Assembly (NCBI GenBank): GCA_006386115.1
Contig: VFIW01000018.1
Coordinates: 372,001-436,000 of the forward strand
Length of the DNA stretch: 64,000 nt
DNA from: Globisporangium splendens
Lineage: Eukaryota; Oomycota; Peronosporomycetes; Pythiales; Pythiaceae
Direction of reading: 5' to 3'
Positions within the stretch are counted from its first letter, which is position 1. Each line of letters opens with the position of its first letter. The translations under genes were made by a program, and so were the position numbers. Shown here piece after piece: positions 48,162-58,500 of this stretch. The notes beneath the pieces were generated by a model that saw only the letters and a program-made list of their open reading frames with translations, did not search any database and was not told where the DNA came from.

Positions 48162-48305
48162 GTGATGAAAACATGAACTGTCCTCCAGACAAAGAGGTAG
48201 ACCGAGTTTGGTTGAAGACATGTTTACTTGCTGAAGTGATCTCGAGTAAGTGGATAAAACATTTGAATTGCCCTTCACACTAACAGTGCAGACAAGTTTG
48301 ATCGA
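48145..48305. repeat. Imperfect tandem duplication at the end of topoisomerase II
   Basis: Two related segments of about 65-70 nt with a period near 88 nt begin at 48145 and 48233. Both contain GAAGTGAT-TCGAGTAAGTG and later a CA/AGTTTG block. The first copy holds the last codons and stop of topoisomerase II; the second lies just downstream and has diverged. Confidence 0.65.
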
Positions 48306-48402
48306 ACGCATTTTATGGTGTTTTACCCGAACCAAATTGCAAGTGTGCGTTCTGTAAATTGCCGTCATGCATGCCTTTCACTAAACTCCCGTGTGTGCTC
48401 TG

Positions 48403-49323
48403 CTAGCAAAGGATGAGTGGCTTCAAGCGCAACGGATCGACTTCCCGTATCAGCGCGCGGGCCAATGCGACCAAAGGGTCTAGAAGTGGCACACCTTCGA
48501 TTGAGGACTGTCCCATGAACGCAAACGGGATTTCAGTGCAGCCAAGGATGAGTAGTTCGGCGCCATCGGCGACAAGCTGACGAGCGTATCTGTGGAAATT
48601 GGCAATGCACTGTGGGTGGACATTTGGCGCACTGCTCTTGATCCCCCACGCTGGGTTCTGGATCGTATCTTGCAACTCGAGCTGAACGTCTTCAGACACT
48701 TCAACGACTTCGTAGCCACGCGATTCGAGCAGATCGTGGAAAGCGCGTGCTTCTCGCGTGCCGTTCGTCGACATGACGCCGATTTTGCGGCTCAACGGCG
48801 CGACTTCCGAGATCAAGCGCATGGTCTCGTCGAGCATGTTGAGGCAACGCACATCCGCCTTGTCGTTTACCGGGTCCTGACGAATCAGATGCAGGAATTC
48901 GTCCCAAATGGGCTTCACGTGAAACGTGATGCATGGAATGCCTGCGACAACGGGTACGTCCAGCTTTCGGAGCATCTCAAATGTTCGCGCCATACCGTCG
49001 GCTGGGTTCTCGACGTCAATGTGCTTCAACCGACGCTCCGCTTTGCCGTCAAGCGACTCAGCGTCAGCACCGTCGCTGCTACTGCTTCCACTGCCCAACG
49101 AAGGTGACGACGTCGCTGATGCGGAGTGACCATGCTGCTGGTTGTACGCGATCAGGAACTCGACGCGGCTCGCAACGTCCGCCGACCGAGAGAAATGGCA
49201 CACGTTCAAATGACCCTGGTCCACGCCGTTGCTCTCCGTGTATCGCAGGATCGTCTGGTGGAGCAAGATGCCGGCCGCAGGACCGACGCCGCCCAAGATG
49301 CCGATCATCTGTGGTGTCGACAT
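48403..49323 (-). CDS. Aspartate/glutamate racemase-family protein
   Basis: Single exon, 306 residues. The start has the family signature GILGGVGPAAG. The catalytic-Cys positions are GIPCITFH (Cys about 130) and LGCTEIPF (Cys about 261); the second is canonical, while the first lacks the usual C-N-T/A sequence but keeps the Cys. A Ser/Gly-rich insert of about 35 residues lies at 67-105. The family interconverts L- and D-Asp or Glu, or related amino acids such as hydantoins; substrate unknown. With both Cys present a two-base racemase mechanism is possible. It converges on topoisomerase II. Confidence 0.88.
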   Translation of the reverse strand: MSTPQMIGILGGVGPAAGILLHQTILRYTESNGVDQGHLNVCHFSRSADVASRVEFLIAYNQQHGHSASATSSPSLGSGSSSSDGADAESLDGKAERRLKHIDVENPADGMARTFEMLRKLDVPVVAGIPCITFHVKPIWDEFLHLIRQDPVNDKADVRCLNMLDETMRLISEVAPLSRKIGVMSTNGTREARAFHDLLESRGYEVVEVSEDVQLELQDTIQNPAWGIKSSAPNVHPQCIANFHRYARQLVADGAELLILGCTEIPFAFMGQSSIEGVPLLDPLVALARALIREVDPLRLKPLILC

Positions 49324-49430
49324 TTGCAGCGGCGCAAGACGAGAAATGCTGACGCATGCATGTCAAGTCCTGTCAGTCGGCAGGTTGCAATGTTGATCTA
49401 TTCCTATTTTTAACATCGAGCGCCACTACA

Positions 49431-52400
49431 TCAGCCAATGAAAACGCTCGAAACTGTGGTGTCACATTTGACAAGATGCGTTTGTAATCTCAGCAGTCTC
49501 ACGAAGATCGATTCCATGGCTGCTTGCGCTTCCAATGGAAGTGCATTTTGCCACACAGTCACGTGTCGGTTGCAGCGAGTGCTGTTGGTGCTGTACACTG
49601 CCATGAGCCAGTCTGCGGAGCACCTTGAGTCCATCTCGCCACCTTGGTCAGGCTTGGTGGGAATGGCAACGTTGCCTTTCCCATGGCTTCACCGAAATCT
49701 TGCGTCTTTCTGGTGCAGCCAGTACCCAAGACACCTCTTCTTCCAGTGAAATTCATGCATTGAGCATTCAGCCATTCTGTCAGTCGAATCGAAGCTCCTT
49801 GCGCTGCACGATGCGCTGCAATGCGAGGACAAACCGGTCGGTTTTCCTGCGCCAGAGGCAGAATGGATTCGGATCGCGGTACACGGCGAGCGCTGCCGCG
49901 AATTCCTCAACTTCCATCTGCGACGTGTCGCTATTCTCCGGTGACATCACCGAGCAAAACACCACTTGCGCGCTCTCGAGATCCAACGGAGGAAATGATC
50001 GGTTGAATGGAACGAATTTGCTGCTGTTGTTGTTCGAGGCTAATAGCTCCATGTCGGTGAGGAACGCGCGGAATTCGTCAAAGTTCATGCTGTTGCGCTT
50101 CGTCTTGCTCAGTTGGAACCCACAGATGCTAGGATCGTGCAAGGTCATCGACGTGCGAGTCGCAGCGTCCTCTTCAGCGCCACCATCCTTCTCTCGCTGC
50201 TTCGTGTCGGTGTCTCGACCCTCGCCCTCCTCTTCCTGTCCGTCGCCGTCGTCTTGCTTGGCATAAAAGAAAAACACCAGTCAAAGGAACGACCGATGCT
50301 CCAAGAGCACGCGACCCACCAGAGGACAGCCGAGTTTGTGGGTAAAATCGACTTCTTGCACCCGAGGGCGTGGCTGGAACGCCGTGGGCACAATGACGTC
50401 GTGGTAGAACTGGGCGATGATCTGCGACGGTCGAAGACGCGCACTTAGTCGCGGTTCTCGTGCCAGCAGTGGATCACGCTGCTGCAGCTGCTTTGCGTGG
50501 GCGGCCGCTTGGTACGTGGTCAATGCGATGCGCACGAGCAGCACTACAAATTGCGATTTCGAGATCCACACGCCGTGCAATTGTCCCTTTTCCTTCTGGC
50601 TGGGGAAGTGTTCTTGTCTGCTTGGAGGAAGAGAATACACTTGGTAAAAGAACTCTTGTGCTTTGATCAAGTCAGGAAAGTTTGCGCCAGCCGTGCGCTT
50701 CAACTCACGCGCCAGATGCAGCCAGTCCTGCATGCTCATGCCGGAGAAAAGGAAGCGAGGACTTGCGTACGTCGCAAACAAGTGGGAGATGTGGAACGAA
50801 AACCGCAAGAGTACGTGCTGGAGCTCGTGCATGACGGAGTCGGCCACGCCGTCGTTGAGCTGCTGATTGCGCTTTTGGTTCTCCTTTGATGGCGACAGCG
50901 AGTTGCTTCTGCGGCTAACACCGAGAATGCATGGCAGCCACAGATCGTCGAGTTCCATTCGACGCGGATCCCACCAGCAATCGACATGTGTACTAATCGT
51001 CGCGCTCGTTGGATGTGGAGTGTCACCCACGTCGGAGACGCGTTCCAATGTGAAGTCTTTTTGCGCAGCACCATGATCATACCCTGGGAAATCGGTGACG
51101 ATCGCACAAAGTGCTCGGTTCACAAAGTGAAACTCGCTCAAGAACCAATGCGGCGCCGCAGAAGTACCAGCTGTTGCTCTGTGCTGGATCTAGAATTCTC
51201 CAGCGCGCTTTGCCGCGATCCTCCGCGCAAAGCCCAGGAAATCCCGGATGGTTTGCAGGGAATGCCACAAGTGCTGATTTGACGGCGAGCTCGAGTGACG
51301 GTGTACGTTGCTGCTGGTGGACGACGAGGTCATTAAGTATTGATCGAACGAGGGTGATAGCACCTTTGCATGCCTACGAGCAAATACGTTCGGGTCGTTC
51401 TCGCACAGCGCCAAGCTTTGTTTCGCCTGGGTCGATCATACGTCTCGTAAACTCGCGAGCATCGTACGTTTGGCGTCGTCTCCCGCGGCATTCCATTGCT
51501 GGTTCAGTATACTCGTCGTTGCTTCCACTTGAAAATCGCGGTTCCCTAGCCAATCGAGCTGCACTAACACATCGTAGAGCTCTCCAAAGTGAATGGTTGC
51601 CGCAGTCCGGTGCGTCATCTCGAACAGCCGAACAAAAAGCGCGTCGACGTCCACATGTAAAATGTCGGCGACGATGCCTGACTGCACTAAAAATCGGCGA
51701 AGAAGCTTGCGCGTCAGCCCTTTCAGGTACTTGTTGTTCGTCTCGGCTCTTTTCCTTTTTCTTCGTGGAGTGTTTCTTGAGTTTAACTGACTTGGTTGTT
51801 TTTATTTTCGTGTCCAATTTTGCCGCTCCCCGGTTCCCCTTTGTGGCAGCAGCCAACTCCGCGGTTTCCTGGAGCTTCTACAGTCGAAGAAGCTCCTCAG
51901 CTTCGCACTGCTTCGCCACAACAATAAACAGACTCCGTAGCTGCTTTTTCGCCAGTCGAGTTGATGCACGTACATTTCCAGGGTCAGGACGAGGAACACT
52001 TCGCTCGAAAGCTTCTTTTCCTCGCCGCTTGGCTGGAAAAACGGACCCAATCGAGCACTGAGCTCCTCGGCAGCAGGAGTCACGGCGAATTGCATCAGCA
52101 CGCTGTTAAGCGCTTCAATCGTGAGTGGGAGACCGTTGTTCAGCGCAATCGCATCATGGAAGCATACTATTGCGTGGTCGAGAAGTGATTCTGACTGGCT
52201 CGGTGGAAGTATGCGGGTGCTGCTTGGAGCGGATACCAAGGCTGTTGCGACCTCGTGCTCGACACCGAGCCGACTTTGCGCTTCCTGCGGGGTGACGCGC
52301 TTGGCGATACAGGCATGTCTTTCCTGCGCGGCGACGAACTTGGCGAAACGGACGCGTCCTTTCTGCTGTTGTTGGTGCCCGTGGTCGTTGTTGCCGTCGT

Positions 52401-53271
52401 GAGTGATGCTTTTGCACTATGAGTGGATTTTCTGCTCGTCGGTGCGTTTTGGTAGCACTTGAGCGCCTTGAAGTGGAACAACCGGAAGATGGTCCGCGTG
52501 AGAAATGTCGCTTTCAGCGTGCAAATAGGCGGCAACGACGCGCTTTTTGCGTCGCTGGTGTCATTACTGATACCATTCACTGCGAGTGGCGCATCATATG
52601 CGATGCCGATTTTCGTATTCTCTGTTACCTGTAGCACCCAGAGGTAGAAGCACAGTTGGTCCCGGCATCTTTTGAGATTGGCTCGAGTACTTTTGTTCAC
52701 TTGGCAGACCCTGATGCCCAGGCGAAGTCGCGATCTTTCCAGATCTCGTACTAGACGAATTCAACGCCGTTGGCGACGCGTTGTTCACGAGTCCTCCGCT
52801 TACGCGATGCGCCAGTTTGTTATCTTTGTTGCTGAATGAAGCCGACGACAGTGGGGTGTTCGCCAGCGCGAATTGGCTCCTCAAGCGCGACACTTGCCAG
52901 CGAAACTTTAGCGGCGATTTGGCTTTCGGACTCGTCGCGTTGGCTTCATCTTCGGGTGGCGGTGCTGAACTTGCACCGCTAATCGAAAGCATCCTCGTCG
53001 TGGATCCGCCCACCTTGGCGGTCTTCTTCATCAGCGCCAGAAGTGACTGCGCCGGTACATTCTGCGACGACGAGCGCGTCTTTGGCGAGGCTGGTGATGT
53101 GGCTGTCACGGGAGAGCTGCTCGCTGGGACGTTGATGCTACTACCTGCGGCTGACGCCGTTAGCCCGAGTCTGTATTTCGACGATGGACTGGTCCGCCCC
53201 CCGCTCGCCAGGTACCCGAATATCGTCTGCGTGAACTCGCTCGCATCTTTCGGCATCCTGATCGCTGCCAC
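49431..53271 (-). pseudogene. Heavily decayed large protein gene with EF-hand-like C-terminal part
   Basis: Collinear coding fragments on the minus strand: a Ser/Pro-rich N-terminus from the ATG at 53271, SP-rich repeats (SPSSSPRRK) near 52300-52370, a helical block (51957-52235), a Lys-rich coil (51730-51940), a mainly helical region (50281-51720), and an EF-hand-like helical region (49780-50150) that continues to 49431. Inactivating changes in otherwise coding sequence: in-frame TAG 51878-51880, TGA 51436-51438, TAG 51190-51192, TGA 50281-50283, TGA 49689-49691; frameshifts near 52200, at the T5 run 51945-51949, near 51733 and near 49790. One frame change at 52580-52628 can be a 49-nt intron. 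At least four of the stops fit single transitions (CAG to TAG, CGA or TGG to TGA). No family recognised. Confidence 0.75.
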
Positions 53272-53824
53272 TTCGTTGTATTCCGAGTGGCGGAGCTACG
53301 CGCTACTTTCTTCGTATGAGGACCTCATCGCGCGGTCAAAAGAGCGTCATGTGGCGATAATGTGTGGTGATACGGTGAGTCTGCGTAATGTACGACGAGA
53401 TTGGTGTGAGAAGGCGACGCAGGAAATGCGGTGAAGAGACGAAGGTATACTTGGAAAAGTAACGGCTCACGGAACGAACTGACTGATTGGGAGGAAACAA
53501 AGGGCACTCGTTGATGTTCGCGTCCGACTTGACACCCAGGTTGGGTGTTGATTTGACGAACGAAGTTGCCTAATCGCATCTCATGCTCAGTTGGCCACCA
53601 GGAATAACGAGAGCGCACAACGAGCTACACGTGCCACGATCGTGCATTTGCGGCTCATACAGGACTCCAAGCTACAGACCAAGGTCGCACACAACACAAA
53701 GAGAGGGTCTAGGCATCGATTCTGAGCGTTGTTGCCTCAACGGCAAACATTGATTTACATCGTTTCTACGGTTGAGTTTCACGGCATGAATCCGATTGGA
53801 AGGCGACACATAAGGGGAACTCAA
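53272..53824. other. Intergenic region, no supported gene
   Basis: About 550 bp between the 5' end of the decayed gene and the 3' end of guanine deaminase. No coding or repeat signal seen. Confidence 0.5.
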
Positions 53825-55234
53825 CTAACGATGCTCGCGTTGACTGTGAACGACTTTGCCTTTCACGAACACGCGCGTGAAATTCCGACTGTCGCCATTG
53901 TGAATCAGCTTTTGAAACACATCCATCCGCGAATCGCGCGGAGAGAACTCGAGGTTGCCGCCTTCGTGAACATCGACCAAGATCGCGTCAAAGCACTTTC
54001 CCTCCGTCAGACTCCCCGTGTCGTTCTCCAAACCCAGAGCGATCGCGCCGCCCATCGTCGCGACCCAGAATGCGTCCTTGAAGTCAAAAGTAGTGGATTG
54101 CGGGCTACTGCTCTCTTGAGACGCGATGTCTCTGATTTCCAGGGCTTTCGCAGTCAGCACACACGTCTGAATCGCACGAAGCACACTCGGCGAATAGCCT
54201 CCGGCGATGTCCGTTCCGAGTCCAACCGCGACCCCTTTATCAAACACCTTGTGGAGATCCAAGAAGCCGTTGGCAAAGTAGAAATTCGACAGCGGACAAT
54301 GCGCAATCGACGTCCCCGTTTCGCGGAACACGTCGAGTTCGTCGTCTGTTAAATGCACGGAATGCGCCATGCAAGCTTTCTTCGTGAGCAGCTTCGCCTC
54401 GTGGAAGATCTGTGCGTCGCGCTTCCCTGGATGCAGATGCTCCACGAACGCTTCTTCGTCGAGCGACTCGGCCGCATGGGACTGAATGTGCACATCGTAC
54501 TGCTCTGCTAGCGCTCCGAGTCCACGCAGAAGCTCCAACGTACACGTCGGAATGAAACGAGGCGTCAACACGGGCAGCACGAGCTCGTTTTGCTTGGCGA
54601 GCGTGTACTTCACGAACTGCTCGGCGTCGTCAAGCGCATGCTGCGCGCTGCTCGACATGTACGTGTCGGGGGCATTGCGGTCCATGGACACGAGTCCCAC
54701 GAGTCCTCGCTGTCCGCGTGCCTCGACCAAATCCGCAAACAGCTTGGTCGACTCCAAGTGGATCGTCGCAAAGTACTGCGCCGTCGTGATCCCCTCGGCG
54801 AGCATGCGGTCCAGCAGCTTCGTGTACCACTCGCGCGCCACGTCGACGTCGCGGAACGATTCTTCCACGGGGAACGTGTACTTTGTGAGCCATTGCATCA
54901 GCGGTGTGTCCGTGCCCGTCCCCATGTACTGGTACTGCGGCGCATGTACGTGGGTGTCGACGAATCCGGGCATGAGGAACTGATGCGGCTCCAGCACGAG
55001 TGTCGTGCATGGGTCGTACCCGTCGCGGAAGTGCGCCAAGCTGTCCTGCTGGATCTGTGCGTGGAACGTGACAACGCGTCCTGTGGTCGGGTCGATCTGC
55101 ATGAACGCGTCGGGAAAGATCTCGATCACGCCGCGCGATGGTGCATGCACGACGGCGCCGCGCACATACTGAATGGAAGCGGAGGCCGCCGCGTCCGTGG
55201 CACGAGAAGCAGCAGCAGCTACGGTGGACGCCAT
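53825..55234 (-). CDS. GDA: Guanine deaminase
   Basis: Single exon, 469 residues, the usual length for the family. Amidohydrolase metal ligands: HxH in FVDTHVHAPQYQ (about 93-95), His in QSHAAES, His in AHSVHLTDDE, and Asp in GTDIAGG. The PGFVDTHVHAPQ block is diagnostic for guanine deaminase over other amidohydrolases. It converts guanine to xanthine and ammonia in purine salvage, binding one zinc. The N-terminal 25 residues are Ala/Ser/Thr-rich and may be unstructured. A 580-bp internal stretch is present again in inverted orientation at 62046-62626. Confidence 0.95.
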   Translation of the reverse strand: MASTVAAAASRATDAAASASIQYVRGAVVHAPSRGVIEIFPDAFMQIDPTTGRVVTFHAQIQQDSLAHFRDGYDPCTTLVLEPHQFLMPGFVDTHVHAPQYQYMGTGTDTPLMQWLTKYTFPVEESFRDVDVAREWYTKLLDRMLAEGITTAQYFATIHLESTKLFADLVEARGQRGLVGLVSMDRNAPDTYMSSSAQHALDDAEQFVKYTLAKQNELVLPVLTPRFIPTCTLELLRGLGALAEQYDVHIQSHAAESLDEEAFVEHLHPGKRDAQIFHEAKLLTKKACMAHSVHLTDDELDVFRETGTSIAHCPLSNFYFANGFLDLHKVFDKGVAVGLGTDIAGGYSPSVLRAIQTCVLTAKALEIRDIASQESSSPQSTTFDFKDAFWVATMGGAIALGLENDTGSLTEGKCFDAILVDVHEGGNLEFSPRDSRMDVFQKLIHNGDSRNFTRVFVKGKVVHSQREHR

Positions 55235-55582
55235 TTTTGTCCTGGAAATCGTGCGGTGCAGTTGAACTGAGAATGGAGGTCAACATTAAGTTCGCATGCG
55301 CATCAGGTTTTGTAGCATACGCGTATAGATCTCACTCTGTGTTCCGTATCCGGACAACCTCTGTTCGAGCTCGTACTTGTTAGAAGCGACACTACTCTTT
55401 TCTTCTGACGAAAATATTGCGTTGACAGAGAATCAATTTGGGGAAAACAATTGTGCAAACAATCAGCAACCTCATTCCAAGACAAATTGCTGTCAACAAA
55501 TTGTTGAAGACCTCTGCAAGCTGCGTGCCTCCAATATGACACGACTCTCTCAGACACTTTCTTTCAATACCTGCAACGGACT
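55235..55582. other. Intergenic region between leftward genes
   Basis: About 350 bp that contains the 3' end of the nuclease-helicase gene and the promoter of guanine deaminase. No other feature seen. Confidence 0.5.
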
Positions 55583-58500
55583 CTACGACATCACCAGTGG
55601 TGGGAATCGTGGCCGCGCGATGCCGTTCACTTCCATTTCTTTCAATGTTGCGGCGTCGTAGTCACGCGGTCGCAACTGCCGCCACTCAGAGCGTCCTGCT
55701 GATCTCTTCGTCGGTGTCGCGCGCACCACAAAGTTGCGGTCGTCAGCGAGCGCGAGCAGATGGGTCGCATTCAACCGTTTGCCCTGGACAACTCCATGAT
55801 GTGCGTCGGAAAATCCTTGACGCACCACATTCACTGTGTCTAAAACAGACAAGTGCAGCGCTGTCTCTTTCGGCATCACAACGACTTGCGCGTCCACCTT
55901 CACCGTCGAGATCTCACCCACCTCCTCGTTCACCAGCAGCCAAATGGTTGCACGCGCGCGAGCGCAAACAAGCAACATCGTCGGGTAGTATCCCACAGAG
56001 TCAGGAGGAAGAAGCGTACACTTGCTGCAGAACATGCGTGATTCGTCGCCTGTAAACAGTCGCTCGGCGTACACTGCGAGCAGCTTTTGACTTGGCAACT
56101 TGTCTTCCACGTCGCGGACGGGAAGCGAAAACAAGTTGCGTCCACTCAACGATACCTTCCCGTTGTCTTTTTGTTGGCACCAGCTCAGCGTGCTGCCATT
56201 GCTGCTGTCAACGCGGAAGCGCAGTTTGAGCTCCCTGTTGTCTGTGTGAACGCCAAAGTCCACAGGAAAGCGTTGATCGCGGATGTAGTACAGCAGCGAC
56301 ACAGGGAAACTCATGCGGGGCAACAGATCGTGGTAGTTACGTCGCTCTTCATCGCCATCCTGGTTGCCGTCGTTAGCAACGGACGTAGCATGCGTGTATA
56401 AGGAAACGATTTTCCCATCGTACGCAATCGCAGCAAACTCTTTCAGCGTATCGGCAGATGAGCTCGCCAAATGATCGAACATTTCCACGCGCTGCTTGTT
56501 TTTCATCGCGGAAAACTCTTTAAAGCTTTCGTTTGAGATCTTCAGATCAATTCGATCCATTCGATCCAGATCATCATCGTCGCCGAAATTCGCTGGGTTA
56601 CTCATTGCGCCACCAATGAGATGCTCGTCATAATTGTGCACAATCAAGAAACGAAGCACCTCTTCTTCGAGGTTCGTGCCTTCCAATGTGCGCTTGCTGA
56701 ACTGCAACAACCGCTTGTCGACCCGCTGTGAGCTCGCGTACCCATCGAGACGCGTCAGCATTTCCACGGTCTTGGTGCTCAACAGTCCACTAAAGCTACT
56801 CGTCGGGTTCTTGGCGAGTGCAATGAGTCGGTTGCACAAATCGGAAATCAAAAAGTTGAGTGTCTGGAACCGACGGAACGAGATCGATCTCTGGCGGCAG
56901 ATATGACCCAAGTTCAGTTTCTTCGTCGGTGAGTGACGCGCCATAAGCTCAAGGTACAGCCGCCAAATTGCGAGCGGTTCGCTCCAGACGCCAGCGTCCG
57001 CGTCCAGCTTTGCCTTCAGGTTTTGGTTCATTTCTTTGATGTATCCGATTGCCGAGTGCGCATGGTAAAACGACGGCGAAAGAAACAAATCCGGCACAGA
57101 CAACACCGATACAAGAATCACAACATGGAGCAAGAGCGACCAAGACTCGCCAGTGCCAGTCTGCTGGACTCCTGCTTGCTGCTCTGGCGACTCCTGCATC
57201 AAGTACGCACCAGTCATGACCAGACGGCACAACTGCAAGCTCAATGGGAAATGACACACAAACGAGCCGAATGTCGTCATCTTCGCGGTCTTCTCGTTCG
57301 TCGAGTCGATCGCGTCGAAATGCGCCAACAGCTTGTACGCACCCTCTACGTTTTGCAGATTTGGCGCATTCAAGGCCTTTTGCAACAGCACACTCGGTGT
57401 TCCAAACTGATCCATTTTGCCCTTCAACAGCAGGATGATGCGATCTAGCGGTTTGCGCAGCATCTCTGGGGTCGAGTATTCGAGCATGCATGCCTCATAA
57501 AACGACTGCGAAAACATGTGGAACGCCGTGCCCGCCATGACACGTCCCGCACGACCTGCACGTTGCTTCGCTGACGCCTGGGAACACCACGTGTTGATGA
57601 GCACTTCTGCATGGGTGCTGCCTGCATTTGGCATCTCGATTTGCTTTTCGATGCCGCAATTGATCACGTGAGTCACATCTGGAATCGTGACACTGCTTTC
57701 GGCGATATTGGTCGACAAAATAACCTTCGTCGATTTCTGATCGATCGTGCGGAACGCCTCTTGCTGATGCTCAAGTTCCAGGCCGGAGTGGAGCACAAAG
57801 ACTCGAACGAGCCCGCTCGACGAGTTCTGTAGCTCACTGAGGGATTCGTACATGGCATTAATGCTGCTGATACCAGGCAGGAACACGAGGATGCATTGGG
57901 ATTTCTGCTGGTGACGACCCGATTCAATCAACATCTTCACCATCTCGAGGATCACTTGGAGCTGTTTCTCAAGGATGGACGCCACCGTGAGCACAGCAGC
58001 TTCATGGTTCGCGGGAGTGTGATTGTCCACGAGAGTTTTAAACTTGTTCTGCATGAAAATAAACTCTTTGCGGCAACGATCATATAGTTGCGGGAACCGC
58101 GAGTCCAAACCATCGAGAAACACGTTTTCAACGGGAAACAGCTTGGAGCCAACAAACAGAGGCTTTTTCTTTACCAAACGCGTCGACAAAGAGTTTGCAA
58201 AGTAATTGAGAATCACTTTCGCATCCATTGTCGCAGACATGATCACCAAGCGGAGATGAGAGTGTTGGCTCAACTGAAGCTTCAACAAAAGCAACAACAG
58301 ATCAACATCCATACTTCGCTCGTGGACTTCGTCCAGCACCAAATGCGTGATCTTCTGAAGCGATTCTGGATCATGAATCAGGCGCTCCACCATGTAACCG
58401 GTCGTCACGTACGTGATTTTCGTTCGGTTCGAGATCAGTTGCTTTTGGCCAATGCGATAGCCAATAACATTCCCCACAACGCCATCTTCACCAAACTCGT

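Noticed and set aside
54590..55270. 226-codon plus-strand frame, partly repeated at 61866-62300 on the minus strand
   Set aside because: Both are antisense shadows of the duplicated guanine-deaminase sequence, so their mutual similarity is not independent evidence for a gene.
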